Shown piece after piece: positions 1-13,484 of a stretch of DNA of 64,000 nucleotides; within the stretch, counting starts at the first letter, position 1, and each line of letters opens with the position of its first letter. Made by a program: the position numbers and the translations under genes. Source of the stretch: Acanthornis magna (taxonomy: Eukaryota; Chordata; Aves; Passeriformes; Acanthizidae); assembly GCA_036785705.1 (NCBI GenBank), contig JAWUZG010000159.1, positions 4,340,001 through 4,404,000 of the forward strand. Reading direction: 5' to 3'. The notes beneath the pieces are model-generated. The model saw nothing but the letters and a program-made list of their open reading frames with translations, searched no databases and was not told the origin of the DNA.

Positions 1-3000
1 GTTGGGATGTGTTCTGTATAATAAACAAGCCCTCAAATGTTTAATAGCTCGCCTTGAACTAATTCCCTCAAACTCGAACAGCTTTGCTGCTTGAAAGCAA
101 ATGCTGTGAATTGGTCAAACAAAGGAAGGAGCTGTGGCACTCTGACTCCAGGACGAGTTTAAGTTCCACTGCCTCCAGCTTTACATCCAACAGCCAGAAA
201 CCAAACAAGCCAAAAACCAAAGCACAGGTCCTGCTGAAGCTCTCGGGGCCCAGAGTTAGAGCAGCGCCCTGTGAATTGCTCTGGCCAATACAGGAGTGAA
301 AACTAATTTCATGCTGTGAATCACTAAGCGCTTTCACACAAGAATTATTGTTTGTAACGGAATTTCCCAAGCTGGTTATTTCACTCTGAGGCTACAAGGC
401 TACCTGAACAGGGTAGACACACAAGCAGACAATTTGATGCTCTCTGCAGCACTTTCAAAATCTTTTTTCTGGGTACTGATCACACAGACACAGAAATGCT
501 TCCCCTCAGACCAGCAGTTTCAGATGGAAACATTGCAGAATGCTTTACAAGAACCCAGTCACCTGCAGATTATTTCAGATTCAAGCTGTGTGTTCCAAAC
601 ATTGATTCATTCTATTTTTCAATTTTTGAGCAATATATTGTTTATTTAAAAGGAGAAAAGTCAATGTATGCATATATAGACACATATATATGCACACTCT
701 ATTTTAAAAGTCTTGCTCAGAGAAATGAAACAAATTGAAACACTACAGCAAATGTAACAGAACTTGGGAATTACTAAATTTCTTATCTTTTCTGCATAAA
801 AGTGACATAAGTGGGAGACGCTGGATACGTGTACACTTGAGTAACTTGGCAGAAACTCGCTGTAGGCTTCGTGTCTGACACAAAAATCTCACAGCCCTCG
901 CTCTCAGATGCTCTCCGAGTGGAGACAAATGTCCATGGTAATCGAGTTCACCCCAGCTCAACTCCCAGGGACGGCAGCCGTCCCCTCCTGACACAGGTCA
1001 TTGTTTCACAGAGCTCACGGCCCAAGATTTCCAACAGCAAATCTTGCATTTCGAGGGTTTGACTTCACCAGGATTTCTTACATTAAACAAAAACAACCCC
1101 AAACAAACAGCTAGGCATTCCCATCGAATTACATAGAAATCTGAGGTATGGACAGTAAATACTATTTCAGAGCTTTCAAATCTATAAATCAAAATTATAT
1201 ATTCAGCTCTTGGTTTAAGGAGCTAAGATACCTTTCTTCTCTTAATGCTTCGGAGTTTGAAAACAAGGAATTTGTTTCTTGAACTGCATTGCAGGGGGAA
1301 AAAAAAGTCTTTTAAAGGAATTGCTGTATAGAAAAAACATTCCTGATCACTTGAGAGGTTTTCAACTAAAAATTCAAAGTGATCACAAAACTCAGGGAGG
1401 GTGGTAATTAGAATCCATCCCACAGGTTATTTCAGGTCATGCCATGATGATCTTATCAAACCACCAAACCCCAGGAAGCTGAGAGAAACAAGAATTCATT
1501 TTCTTTTCGTGATAAAGAACCAACTCCTTTGATGAAAAGCTCTTGGCCAACCTAAAATCTGTAAACCAGCTCCAGGGGAGGACTGCGTGTGTAACTTCAG
1601 AGCATGTGCTTAACCTTTAATCATTTGCTCAGCCTTCATTTTCCCAGGCTTACCCCTCACTCTTTCCTTCCCTGGACATGACATGTTTATTCCTAAAATA
1701 ATGAGAAATGCACCTTTTGCTATTGCATAGAAAGGACTGAAATAGCAACTTATGCCTTTGCTCGATCTGCATTGTTCTCTTTCCTTTTTAGTTTGTTGCT
1801 TCATTTTAAAATGAAAGGTGCTGAAACTCAGGCTCCAGCAAAAACTTTATAGAATGCAGTTTAACCCAAAACTATATCCTAGGCTAAATATAGCAGTATT
1901 ACAGACTAATTATAGCCATTATTGTAGAAAGCTTTGCTTTTTCCAGGGATCAACTGTTCCAGCAAATGAGGGGGCAGCTAGGGGCAGTCAGAGTAAAAAG
2001 ACATTCCAGGTAGATAAAATACATGAAAATAGATTGTAACTAGGGTATATGGAAATCTTAAACCACATCTCATTAGGCATATTTTTGCTTATGAATTAAA
2101 GGAATAAAAGCCCATCTGCTAAGTAATGCCCTGTTGTTCATGAAATACATGATTTTGTCTGATTAAAGTGGACTAATTTTCTGAGATGAAAGGGGAGAAA
2201 CTTGTGAATGAGCCACAGAAGACATTTTGAAAACCACAAAAAATAAATCAGATGTAGCCAGTAATGAGATCGTGCTGTGGTGAGTTCTATAGCACCCTTG
2301 CTGAACTTTCCTAAGAGACCACAGTGTTTACACTGCTTTACCATTAATAACACAAGAAAATTCTATGTTAAAAATCAGACAGTTAAAAAGACAAGTCACA
2401 TGCAAGGTACGAAACACATTCCTTTTCATTTTAGATGCTCAGCTGCCAAGAAACACTTTTCTAATGCACACTTGGAATTACCTGTGCATGTTTTCAGCAT
2501 AGTTAGACCTCCCTGGCCACATGATTAACCTTGCAGCACCCACAGGGTGCCAGCTAGTTGGCAATGCCTGAGGACACAGATAAGTTATTATTTTATGTTG
2601 GCGTTTTAAACAAGAATCTCTATGTCCTGCTAAAGACAGCATCTTCTCCCAGCAAAGTTCCTTCAAATCCTAACAGACTTTTTCAGGTTTTGGAAAAACT
2701 TGTGTCCCTTCAGATAATCCAGATTTTGTCACTTATTTTGGATTTGTTTGGGAAACAGAAAGACCATATACAATGAGAATGGAAGGATCTTAACTTTCAG
2801 TCAGCCAAGCAGGGCTGACCCTGCTCGTCTCACAGCCTCCACAGCAGCCACCATTCCACAGCCCTTGCTCAGTGTTCGAGCACCAGCAGCCACGGCTTTG
2901 CTGAGCTGACAAAGCCTCACCTGCAGGTACCACCAGAGCTCCCAAAACAAAACTCCCAGACAAACTCAGGGCTGTGAATCACCTTAGAACTGGATAAATC

Positions 3001-4279
3001 CTGTCCTGAACACATCTAACACACAACGCACCACACTGAGACACGAGTGGGCTGGGCCATGGGTTGGCTTCCAAATGAGATGAACATATTTTGTAATTTG
3101 AAGATGCATTTTTAAGAATCATGTTATTTTTAAATCCAGCCATTAAAAAAAAAAATGCATGAATGGGGAAAGGATTCTCAAAAGCAATCCATTAATCTCT
3201 CTTCTCTATCATAATGCTCAAATACACTTCAAACACCCTACTCACCAAGTCACTGGAACTTGAGTGAGCTCAGAGATGTCTCTCTCTGGATCCATCCCAT
3301 TCATAGCCATACACAGTAAGCAAATTATTGATTCCCGTTAGGCAAGATGTTATTCCATTTTTGTTCAGGAGCATTTCTTAACTGCAGCCTGTCATCCATT
3401 ATGTCCCAAATATTCACACTTCCATATTCCACAGAAATGCTGACAAGAGCAGCTTTGATGCTTTGTCTGTGTCACAGTGACAGTGGCCTCCATGTGCAGA
3501 GAGATAAGCAAAAACCTGCTCTTGGATATTAATAAATCCAGTCTAACAGTCTTACACATTACATAAATAATTCCAATCCATTTTTATCAAGCAGCAAACA
3601 TTAGGTGGAGAGATAAAACTGATGTTTGTCAAGAAAGAATCAATGAAGATAAAAGTACTCCCTTTATTGATTGCTACATGTTTCTTTGAATTAAAACACC
3701 ACTAGATAATGTCTCAGTGTTTAAAAAGTAGTGATCTGTCATTTTCTTCCTTTAGTACAAGATAGTTGCTGGATGGAATTTCCCTTTAGCCAAAAAGCCT
3801 ATATTCAACGTAAGTTGTTTTCCTGCTTCATTTTGTTCAGCTCTGTTAATGTTTTCAAAAACACAATTCCATTCCACGTAAATAATTAATTAGATGTTTG
3901 TTTTTTAACCTAAAACTACTTGAAAGGATTTGGTCAAAATTCTTCAAAACCCCAGAAAAACTATGACACCTGACTTTTAATACCTTGGGAGCCTGAACTT
4001 TGGGAAGATTGTAAAATGCTGAGTTTCTCATGCAGACCTGAATTGCTCCTTGTGGAGACCCGAATGGTTTGAATGATGGAGGATCTTCGGCTTCATCCCT
4101 CAAACTCCTCCTCTATTTAGGCCATTAATACAAAAATGTGTTTCTGTTTAGGTGCTTAACTCACTTCCCCTTTTCAGGGCTCTGAAGAAATATTTTGTAT
4201 GAGCAGATCTAAGAATTCTTCATGCCATGGGACCTCTTAGAAGGTTCCATCTTCTCTGGACAAGCATGAGGGGGAAGTT
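1..4279. other. AT-rich non-coding DNA, no gene seen
   Basis: No open frame here translates into anything recognisable, and none is long for DNA of this composition. A GC-richer, C-biased patch lies at about 2800-2990 without a motif I can name. A TAATTAATTA palindrome, the form of a two-base-spaced homeodomain dimer site, is at 3883-3892, but such sites are frequent by chance in AT-rich DNA. Nothing else is supportable. Confidence 0.7.
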
Positions 4280-4485
4280 GTATATTTGTATTTATACATA
4301 TTTATATACATATACATATACAATATTTATACAAAGTAATTTTAGCTCACGTGGTGAAAATCTGCCACAAAATGCATGTTGTAGACTGAAAAAAAACCCA
4401 GTCAGGAAATGGAGATTCTGCCTGGGCCGTTTGCAATTTGTGCTGATGCAAGAGGGCAAAAATTAAAAAAGAGAGAGAGAAGAGA
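4280..4485. repeat. AT-rich TATA/CATA tract and short GA run
   Basis: Positions 4280-4332 are a degenerate tract of TATAT, TATAC and CATATA steps. A short perfect GA run follows at about 4470-4485. Both are simple-sequence low complexity. A nominal open frame across the AT tract encodes tyrosine- and threonine-rich sequence and is an artefact. Confidence 0.8.
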
Positions 4486-4752
4486 TCATTATGATTTAGT
4501 TATTCAATTTTTGCAATTTAGCTGCCACAATTCATTTCCTTAATTATACTGAAATTATTTGCCCTGAGTGTTAAACAGACTTTTTCCCCCCACACAAATG
4601 ATAATACATGTAAAAAGCCTTTGAGGCTCAATGAATTATGTAACATATGTTTTCCTTCAGTAGGACTGGAGATCACTTGTGGAAACTTTATAGGAAATTA
4701 TGATTATAAGGGCTGGGGGAAGTCAGGTAGTAAAGTGCTTGATCTGCTGCCC

Positions 4753-4770
4753 TTTTTTTTTTTTTTTTTT
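4753..4770. repeat. T18 homopolymer
   Basis: An uninterrupted run of 18 T preceded by CC and followed by AAATG. On the minus strand it could be an A tail, but no AATAAA signal or recognisable retroposed sequence precedes it on that strand. Treated as a simple homopolymer. Confidence 0.85.
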
Positions 4771-6990
4771 AAATGAACTTATCCCACAAAACAGAAGTGA
4801 TACAGCAAATCCAGGATGGCTTTTAGATCACACTGGGGAGAAGAGTGAATTTCTGTAACAGCACATCAATATATTCACATATTTTCAGGATCATGCTGCA
4901 GTACCTGCGTGAGAAAAACCAGAGCTGGACAATGTGAAATTCCAAAATGCACATACAGGGGAAAGTAACTCTGGAGAAAAAAGAAATGCCAGGAATCTCA
5001 CCTTGCAATTGAGACCCCTTGTAAATGTCTCCAAGAACCTTTAAATGGAACAGTTCCTTCAGAAACATCGAGACTTTTCTATTTAAAAGGAAAGTTTATG
5101 GCTCTCCATTTGCATTAAATTAAGAGAGGTAGAGACTTGGAGAGAACTAGTGACAAAATTAAAAGGGACAGAAAATGAAAACTTGTGTCTTGGTATCCAA
5201 AAATGGGTATTTGAGTGCTATTGTTATCAGTAGAGAGTATATACTCATATCAGTGTATCCTGATATTTTATCAAGTAAGGATTTCCCTTAACCTGAAATA
5301 TTTCTGGATTTATAATCAAAAAATCTTAAATAGCCTAGAAAAACAAAATAATAATGAAATGTAGTAAACAAAGTAAACTTTTACTAAGTAAAATTTACCA
5401 TTTAAAAAAAAAAAGCTATTTCAATTCCACATTCAAAGAATGGTTAAAACATCAAAGAGCTGTAACAATCACTTGAAATACACAACCTCTTCTTCAAAAA
5501 GGCAAAGGACCATGTTTTTGTCTCTGACAAACAGAGCTGATTGGTGTTGTGGTTAGTACTTGTCACCTCATGGGGTTTATTTTCTAATCCCCAAGGGCCT
5601 TGGTGTCATATTTAACTTACAACCTCCCCCTCCTCAGACTTTATAAGGGCTGTGAATATTTGGCTGTGCCTTCACTGAAGTCAGAGGGGAAAAAAAGCAG
5701 CTTAATTTGCAAGTGTCACAAGGTTCACATTGTCACTTGGCTTCACTTTCTAATATTCTTAGTCTTGTTCATTCTTCTGTACTAATTCTATCAACAACAC
5801 TCAAAAATAGCTGTGCAAATGAAGCTGCCTGTGGGAGCAGAGAAAAGGAAAGTAGGCAGAATATCAGCAAAAACATACGAAATAAATAATTCAGCGCAGC
5901 CTTGTGTTCTCTCACAGCAACCGGACACCAAGACTTTAATCTGTTTTCACAAAATCTCCACAAAGTCTGATTTTGCAGCTCTGTAAAGTCACTCTCATTT
6001 CCAGAAATCCTCTCTCGTCCCTACTTCCCCAGAAGAGCAATGGCCAATGAGCTGGATTACCATAAATTCAGCAATCAAATTTACACAGCTCTGGAGATGC
6101 AAGTAAAATGAGTATTGTATCTTCATTTCCTTTGTGGCACTTTATCAACCTCTTCCTCTGCTGATGGTAGAAGTCAATAAAATCCTATTAACACTAAGAT
6201 GTTGTATTAAGTTTGACAGTTTACAAATTACAGGGGTTTTCATTTCAAATATGAGCAGCTTGAGATACTCTGGAGTTTCACTGTATAAAATTGTTAAAGT
6301 TGGAATAAAGTAGATAAAATAATTTGGGTGTATTTCTTCCCTCTCCTTTTAAAGAAGGCAGCAGAAGGAAAATCAAACATGAAAAATAACCTTATAAGCC
6401 TTCCTGGGAGATTAACATTAGTCTAACCAGGAAGACCAGAAGAATCATAGCAGATCTATATTTTGAGCAAAGCATTCACCTTCCTATGGACTCCGTGGGC
6501 TCTGTCTCAGGCTCTGCTGCTCTCTCTAATCACAAGTAACTACCTTTGCAAAACGAGTAGCACATCCTAAGAGAAAAAGGCTTAAAGCAACTGAACCTTT
6601 AAATAGGTAAATAAATAGAGATACCAGCAGCAGGGATGGAGTTGGCACCTGCAGAAACAGCAATCAAGGGTATGGCTGACCAGCTGGCAAATGAATTAGG
6701 AATTATGCCAAAACAAACTTAGGGACAAATCTAAAGCTATTCCTGCAATTGGGCAAATTGCCATAATTTCTGCACTTATCCACCTGGTGATTTAAATTCC
6801 CATTAAATGTTATTTGAAAAAAACAAACACCAGTCACAGTTGGTGATGTTCTTCCAGTTCTTTCAATGATGAAAGACTTTCTCTCAGAGAGGAACTCGGT
6901 AGCAGAAGGCATTTAAACAAAATCTAGAAACCCTTCCTAAATAAGAGATGCAAATGCAAAGCAGGTGACTGGAAATGTGAAACAGGGAAG
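4771..6990. other. AT-rich non-coding DNA, no gene seen
   Basis: No recognisable coding sequence, RNA gene or transposon. One perfect POU octamer, ATTTGCAT, lies at 5108-5115, isolated from other motifs. Confidence 0.65.
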
Positions 6991-7127
6991 AAAAAAAAAG
7001 GGTTTTTTTGCGGTTTTTCTTCTTTTTGTTTGGGTTTTTTTTGTTGTTGTTTTTTGGGGTTTTTTGGTGTGTGTGTGAGAGGTTTTTTTGTTTGGTTGGT
7101 TAGTTTTGTTTTACTCTTTTTTTTTAA
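6991..7127. repeat. T/G-rich low-complexity tract
   Basis: About 135 bases consist almost only of T and G on the plus strand: runs of 6-9 T separated by G, GG or GGG, a (TTG)3 stretch, a (GT)5 stretch and TTTGGTTGGTT-like steps. The surrounding DNA is A-leaning, so the tract stands out sharply. It looks like a decayed compound microsatellite rather than a gene. Confidence 0.85.
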
Positions 7128-8761
7128 TGCATGTCCTTAAGTAGAATTGCAAAGCCTGTCAAAAATTAAATATTTACTGGACTCCTCGAGGATATGAATT
7201 TATTAAAATCAGGAAAGCACCGCTCAGATACTCCAGTCAGAAAATAACACGGGGTTTGTATGTACAGCCTTTTTAATGCCAACAGTTCCAAACATCACCG
7301 AGTTTGTGGCTATACATAGATTCCTCAGATCACCACTCTCACTGCAGAAGACGGTCTTGGACTGCTCACAAGACAGAGTGGGAGGCTTTATTTTGAAGCA
7401 AACATTGCCTCCAGTAAAGGATGTTTGCACACAGCTATAACTTGCCAGTGTTTAAGGCCAGAAGCATTCATAACACCCACTTACAAACATTCAAATATAT
7501 CTTTTTTTTTTTTTTGCCTATACGTCATGACAGGGAAAAAAAACTTCTCCTGCTTCAAGTGATTTTGTCCAGCTATGATAGCAGGTGGATCATCTTCAGC
7601 CATCCATCCATCACCCTGACTGCAGAGCATCCCCACAGCAGCAGCACCCATGGGCACTCCAGAGGTGCTTCCTGACATCTGAGGCTGTCTGCTCTCCCTC
7701 TGCTGTCCTTGAGCTCAGGGGAAAAGGACAGAGTGGCAGAATTCTGTGAATTCAGCACCACGGTTAATTTATTGGCACTATGATTTTGCTGGTTTAAGTG
7801 GTTGGGAGTTCAATCTTGCAGGCTTAAATTTCACCTTAAGCAGCAGAACGAGAAATGTCTTTCTGGAGTGCTTAGAGAAAATAATCTGCTTGTGAAGGTA
7901 GAATTTCAGGGGTGAAAACTGAACAATACATGTAAGTATTTATGTTATTTACTTATTTGTAATGGCTGACCTGTCTAAACTGCCAATTGAAGGCCAAGTG
8001 ACAGCTTTACACTGCCAACCTAGTCCTTAACATGAACCATAGTGGAAGCCAGGATTTCAAAATAAAATTCATAACCCCAGGAAAACAAAAGCATCTGAAA
8101 GCCTTTCTTCCCAAAGCGTTGGTTGTGATTTGTACTGTGTCACCTCGTCAGACCTTTGCATTCAAAGCTGCTCATTCTATGTGTCAGATGTGGTGAGCCA
8201 CAGCACTTTTAGGCACAGGGTATATTTTAGCACCTGGTGCATACTGAGAATAGATTGTGTTAAGTGCCCAAACCCCTGAAGAAAGGAAGGGAATCTTAAA
8301 ATTTCTCCCCAACTAAACTGAAATAATTGTGTGCTGTCAAGTCAGCAGTGAAATATGAACACAGTGCACAGGACAAACCTTCTCACTGCCTTGTTGTGAT
8401 ATTGTTATGAGTGATGCATTTTCAGTTTTATATCAGGAGACAGCATCTCAACATCCTTTGGTATTTTACTGCCGTGCTGGCTAACAAAATAGAACACGTG
8501 AGCCCTTTTTATTTTCTGGTTCATCAGTTTTATGCTCTTATTTACTTGCCATACATTTTAAATCTGATGATACGCAACACAGGCAGCTCCAAATATGCTG
8601 TATTTAAGAGATATCAGCTGACTGTCTTTGATTTAATAAAAGTCTATTTTCAAAATATTAGCAATGCACATGTGGGGTTTTTTTTTAAATGTACAATATA
8701 ACAGTGAAAGGAGAGGCAAAGCAAATGAAAACACAGTTACAGATCCTTCTCTAACGTGGGG
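7128..8761. other. Non-coding DNA, no gene seen
   Basis: It contains a T14 run at 7502-7515 and otherwise unremarkable AT-rich sequence. Overlapping nominal frames at about 7420-7760 arise in a C/T-rich stretch on both strands and show no domain or motif. Confidence 0.6.
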
Positions 8762-8782
8762 AAATACCCCCTGGTGGCCCTA
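8762..8782 (-). promoter_or_regulatory. Candidate CTCF-binding motif
   Basis: Plus-strand bases 8767-8780 read CCCCCTGGTGGCCC; the minus strand therefore carries CCACCAGGGGG preceded by GGG. Against the known vertebrate CTCF core (CCASYAGRKGGCRS) I count 12 of 14 positions matching, with the two mismatches at the GC-rich end. CTCF organises loops and insulators in vertebrates. Occupancy cannot be judged from sequence. Confidence 0.5.
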
Positions 8783-11639
8783 CAAAAGTTGATTTTGTGC
8801 ACTTAGCTGAACCAGGAGCAGTTCCAGATTCCTTGCTGCTTATATACGACATACTTTTTTATTAGGATTTAAGAGCAATGTGTATATTTAAGCAATCTCC
8901 ATCCTGCCCTGATTAGCTGATTAACTGAAGGGTTTTCTTCTGCAAGAATCTGTGATGTCACAATCCTTGACTTCATCTCCTGTCTATAATAACAAACAAG
9001 AATATTTTAGAAATATAGACCTTTAAAAGGGAAGGCCTCTGCAAGGTAGCAGAAAAGTATTTATGTTTACATCTGCCTGCCTTCATTTCTTGGTGGTTAT
9101 TTTTTCACCAAGACATCTCTGCTAAAGCAACAGAACTCATTTGTTAAGTCTTTGACTTCCTTAGCCCCTTCTGCTTTCCCTGATTCAGCAGGAACACAGT
9201 CAAACACCTGGTGCTTTGCTGTTCCTGAGTAGCCCAATTATCACTTGGATTGCATCAAAATTAGATTCTTTTTCAAATGGCTCAGCTGCCCTCTCTTGAG
9301 ATTATTTTCATGCTCAAACTGTGGCTCTCAAACAAGGCGTGTTGTGATCTGAAGCAAATTTCCTCTGCCTCTCTCTCTTTTCATCTCTCCCAGGCTCACA
9401 ACAGGCTAACAGACAAACAGCAAAGATGTGAGAAGCCAAAAGACAAAAGAGACAGAGAGCCACTGTTACCAAAAAAAAAGAGACAACAGGGCAGCTCTAA
9501 AATAGTTGAGAACGGCTGCAGGAGAGCTCAGTCCAGACAGCCTTCCCGAGATCCCAGGCAGGGACAGGTGTTCCACAGGCACCTTCCCCTCCCTGGCCCA
9601 CAGCCACTCCTCCCCAGGCACTTCCAGCAGGAATCCAAAATGTGCTCAGAGAAGGACTTGGCCCTTTTTGTGCTCGTGCTGTCCCGTGGAACTCCTCAGG
9701 GCAGACACCGAGCTGGGGCTGGGATGGTTTACAAAAACTGCTTCTGGCCACTTGTGTGATCAGACAATGCCAAAGTTTTCTAAACACGGGTTTAGTTTAA
9801 AGTACGTTTTGTCCAGCTGTAAAACACAGCTGCTTTTTTCCAGAATCGGTTTTTTGAGTCCTCTGATGATCTAAACATTTTCTAAGCAAACTCTAAACTC
9901 AGACCACATTTGTGGACAGAACAGAATGCACAGAAGACAAACTCTCAAACAACTGAGCAGTCTTAGGTTACTGCAGCACAGGTTCTTATTGTACAAACAG
10001 TGAGAACTTCACTCTTCTGCTAAACTGTGGAAGTTTTGCTGCTTCCAAACTCCCTCCCAACTGGGAACAGGAAAAAAAAACAAAAAACAACCACTCCTGT
10101 ATGCTAGAATGTTTTACATTAGCAAAACTGACTACAGCAGCAAAGTTTTGCCAAAAAATTCAGGACTTTTCCAACATCCATTTAGGAGTCCATGTCTATT
10201 TAGGAAGGTGTTTCAAGAATATTTAACACAATAATACAATGTAAAATGGGCATCCAAACTGCTGTTTAATAAAGTCACCAGCTACTGCAAGTTTCTGCTT
10301 ATTGACAGCAATTTTACAGCACTGACCAGGATTTAAAAGGCATCTCTTGTTGTAAAAGAACATCTCTGCTTTCAACCTCTATTCCCAGATGTTTACACTA
10401 TCTGTTCAAAGACCTATTAGATCTAAACTCTTTGATACATGACCAGCTACTTCTGCAAAGCTTTTTGTTAACTGAAATCTAAACCCAACAGGGAAAAGGG
10501 CAAATCAGTTTTTATCAAGTGTTTTCAGTATCAGTTCACTATGAACAGGAATGTTCTTTACTTGGTTTTTCAGTGCTACAGTACGTCATATATTTAGACG
10601 GACAAGTGAAGAACAGAATTCAGCTCTTTACTAATATTTTTTAAAATGCATTATTTCTGAAAAGCAAATATGAGCAGTTTTATTTTTGAATAAAGATTGC
10701 AGTGGAAAGTTCTGGATATATATCTTTTCTGTCCCCTCCCACTCCTGAAGTGAGTGTCTGTTCATACTGGGGTGACTTCTGACACTCCTTATGGCAAATA
10801 CTTAATTTTAAAAACTGAGAAACAACCTTCAGATTTCGTTCAGACATCTACCGTTTTTACAAGCAATGAGAAGCACATTAAGTCAGGGAGCAGTAAATAA
10901 GAAACATCCAACAAATCTTAATTCCTTTCTTGAAAGAGAGAAAGTTTCTCTTGCAAAACCCAGGGACTGAACCCAAACCACAAACAAAGCAAGCAAAGAA
11001 AGAAACCACACACTCTAATCTTTCAACTCAAAGGCAAAAGTAACTTTAGGATCTATGCAGAGCTGAGAAGAAGTTTTTAACTACACACACGCAGAATAAT
11101 AAATTCTTATCACTGACAGTGTTAAAATGAAGCCAAACACTGATCAAAATAATTTTTAGGTATAATAAACCTAAACATTTTTCAGCATTAAATTTGGATT
11201 AGTTTTGCTTTAATGAAGTGGAGTTCTGAAAGCAAACAGAGCACTTAATATTAATTGCTCATCTTGCCAATAACGCTAAACCACATCCACAAACCAGCAT
11301 TTAAAGCTGTATTATTTCTTCAGGAAAGGAGTTCTCACACAGATCTCTCTACTTCTCTGCTCTGCATTGTAATTGAGCAGAGGTCTACAAACTAAATGAT
11401 GCATGAGTGTGTATAGATTCAAAGTTCAATTTCTTCAATCAAAAATCCAAAAAGCACTGCCAAAGAAGGAGGGGGAAAAACCCACCAAAAAGGAAAAACA
11501 GCATCTGCTAATGTTAAACTCTGACTTCGCCACTCCGAACAGAATTACAAAACCTCATCTAATGACAGAATAATTAGGCATCCATAAAGCAATCATTGGC
11601 ACATTGTCAAAAGTAGAAGAGTCTTCGGAAAAAATAAAA
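8783..11639. other. Non-coding DNA with a GC-richer block
   Basis: A GC-richer stretch at about 9480-9770 carries the nominal 160-codon plus frame at 9277-9759. That translation is basic and proline/serine-rich, has no recognisable domain and no convincing splice or start context, so I do not call it a gene. From about 9900 to 11640 the plus strand is clearly A-rich. I see no transposon in this part. Confidence 0.55.
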
Positions 11640-12110
11640 AAAACCCAAATATCAGCACTTTCCCCAGCATTCCTCGAGTCTGTGCCTTTTGCTCCCCCTG
11701 ACTGACTCCAATCAATGAGTCAAGTGCGGCGGGTCGAACGCAACTGCGATAAAATGGCACCTTATGAAGTAAGTGCCTCCATAGATCTCCCCAAACGAGT
11801 CATAAAGCCATTCATCAATATCCCACCTCGTGCCGGGAGGGGAGCGCCGAGCAGGAGAGCTCACTCTGGGATTCCATTTGCAGCCTATAAATCAGGATTT
11901 CTTACATTTCGTGCCTCCATTAAGTGAGGAATGAGAACCTCCACTATCATTAGTCGACAGCTAACAAGGCATTAACATTTTCATTAACAGTGTTGACAAA
12001 TCCAAATCGATTTTAAAAGCTCATTTGCATCATGTCCTAAAATTGTGAAGTAGAAGGGAACAGTCTGACAACTTGATTATATGCTACAGCTTAAATGCTT
12101 GTTTTTCTGC
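11640..12110. promoter_or_regulatory. Candidate enhancer / conserved non-coding block
   Basis: This block departs from its neighbours in CpG content: five CpGs fall within about 26 bases near 11727-11752 and a similar cluster near 11826-11850, while surrounding kilobases have almost none. It holds an AP-1 type TGAGTCA (11716-11722) just after an opposing TGACTCC, a CDX/HOX-like CATAAAG, a CATTAACA direct repeat near 11970-11990, and a perfect POU octamer ATTTGCAT (12023-12030). Retained CpGs and dense homeodomain/POU motifs are typical of deeply conserved developmental enhancers. A 70-codon frame across it has no family resemblance. Conservation itself is inferred, not seen. Confidence 0.4.
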
Positions 12111-13370
12111 TTATGTATAGCTGTGGAGTGCACATCACATCCGGTTATGTCCTGGTGCCCTCAGATATTTCATTTTCATCTGCTATATTAATGGTCTCAT
12201 GGACACAGAGACCTGAAACCCACAGGGGTGATGGTCTTTGTGAGTGTTTGGTTTGTGAGACAGCCCAGGCTGGGCTCTCATTTCACCTGCACTGCACCAG
12301 AGACAGGCACGAGGGCCTCTCACACTGTGTCTTTTGGGCAGGTAGACCTTTCTTCCTGGAATTAGGAAGGGTCAGTCCCGAAAGAGGCTCAGCCGCCACC
12401 AAAAAATGAAAGCCTACAATAGACACCAGAGGCTGGTGACTTTTTCTTTGCATTCCAGTACATTATCTTATATTTCAAATTTAATTCAAAACCCTTCAAC
12501 CCAATTAAGCACTGCTACAGAGAATTTAAAAAAAAAAATCATTCAGTAATGAAAAGCCTCTACAATGGACTAATTAAATCATGTTTCAATATTCCAAATG
12601 GGGTACATAAATGTAACTAGCCTTGCTTCCTTTTTGTGAAAAATTCTGATATGATAGAGAGCAAGCAATTCTGAGAAGTAGATTCACATGAATGTGCATT
12701 CAGAAGAGAAAGAGCACTAGACAATTTCAAATGCACAGATACCTTAACAACAAAACATATAAAATTTATTGTAGTCATTAAGGAGAATGCATTTTTTAGT
12801 TATACATTTTTGGCTTTAGTGAGTTATCTACATTTGGCAACATAAACTTCTAAGTAACAGGATCCTATTATAGCCACAAAGAAAATTACAAGGTAAGAAG
12901 AAAAAAAAATTAATTTTTTAATTTGAATTTTGCTTTCATTTCCCTCTAGAAGAGCATACAAATAGGGATCAGTTTTGCATTTACCTTCTCCCATTTCCAC
13001 CTGTAGTCACAGGGTTTAAAGATGAAAACAAAACTGCTACTAATTCAGTGCGTTTGAATTAGACACTGCACGCCCAGAACAACTGCTTCAAAATTGATTT
13101 CCCATAAATTCATCTTTCCAGTCAAAGCTAACATGCTTTGCCATTTTGGCAGCAGGAAGATGAAGAGCAACCAGTGCCTCATGTGGAAGTTGGTATTTTC
13201 CCCTCGCTGAGTAACAAAAACCTCTCAAAATGACTTGTCTGGCTCCACTGACAGTGACAAGCGAGAGCTTATCTGTGCTGCCCTGCAGAGCACAAACACC
13301 TCCAAGGCTGTTCCCATAATCTCTGTCCCTTAAGATGGACAAGTTGTTCTCTAGGGTGCCAGGCAGGACA
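12111..13370. other. Non-coding DNA, no gene seen
   Basis: AT-rich with short A and T runs (for example around 12530 and 12900-12920). The nominal 104-codon plus frame at 12095-12409 shows no recognisable domain. No repeat family is identifiable. Confidence 0.6.
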
Positions 13371-13484
13371 GCACAAAAAAGCACCACACCCCCCCGCAAA
13401 AAGAACAAAAAAAAAAAAGCCCAAAAAAGTAGGCACAAAACCCAGGAAAACAGAAACACAATCAAAAAAACACCACCACCACCA
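13371..13484. repeat. A/C-rich low-complexity tract with A12 and (CAC)n
   Basis: The tract contains a C7 run, an A12 run at about 13407-13418 and a (CAC)4 stretch at about 13471-13482, with almost no T throughout. The long minus-strand frame covering it (13088-13522) reads as phenylalanine/leucine/valine runs and is a compositional artefact. Confidence 0.85.

Noticed and set aside
3883..3892. TAATTAATTA as a functional homeodomain dimer site
   Set aside because: Frequent by chance in AT-rich DNA and not accompanied by a complex motif cluster.
9277..9759. 160-codon plus-strand open frame
   Set aside because: GC-richer local composition, basic and proline-rich low-information translation, no recognisable domain, and overlapping frames of similar length on both strands.
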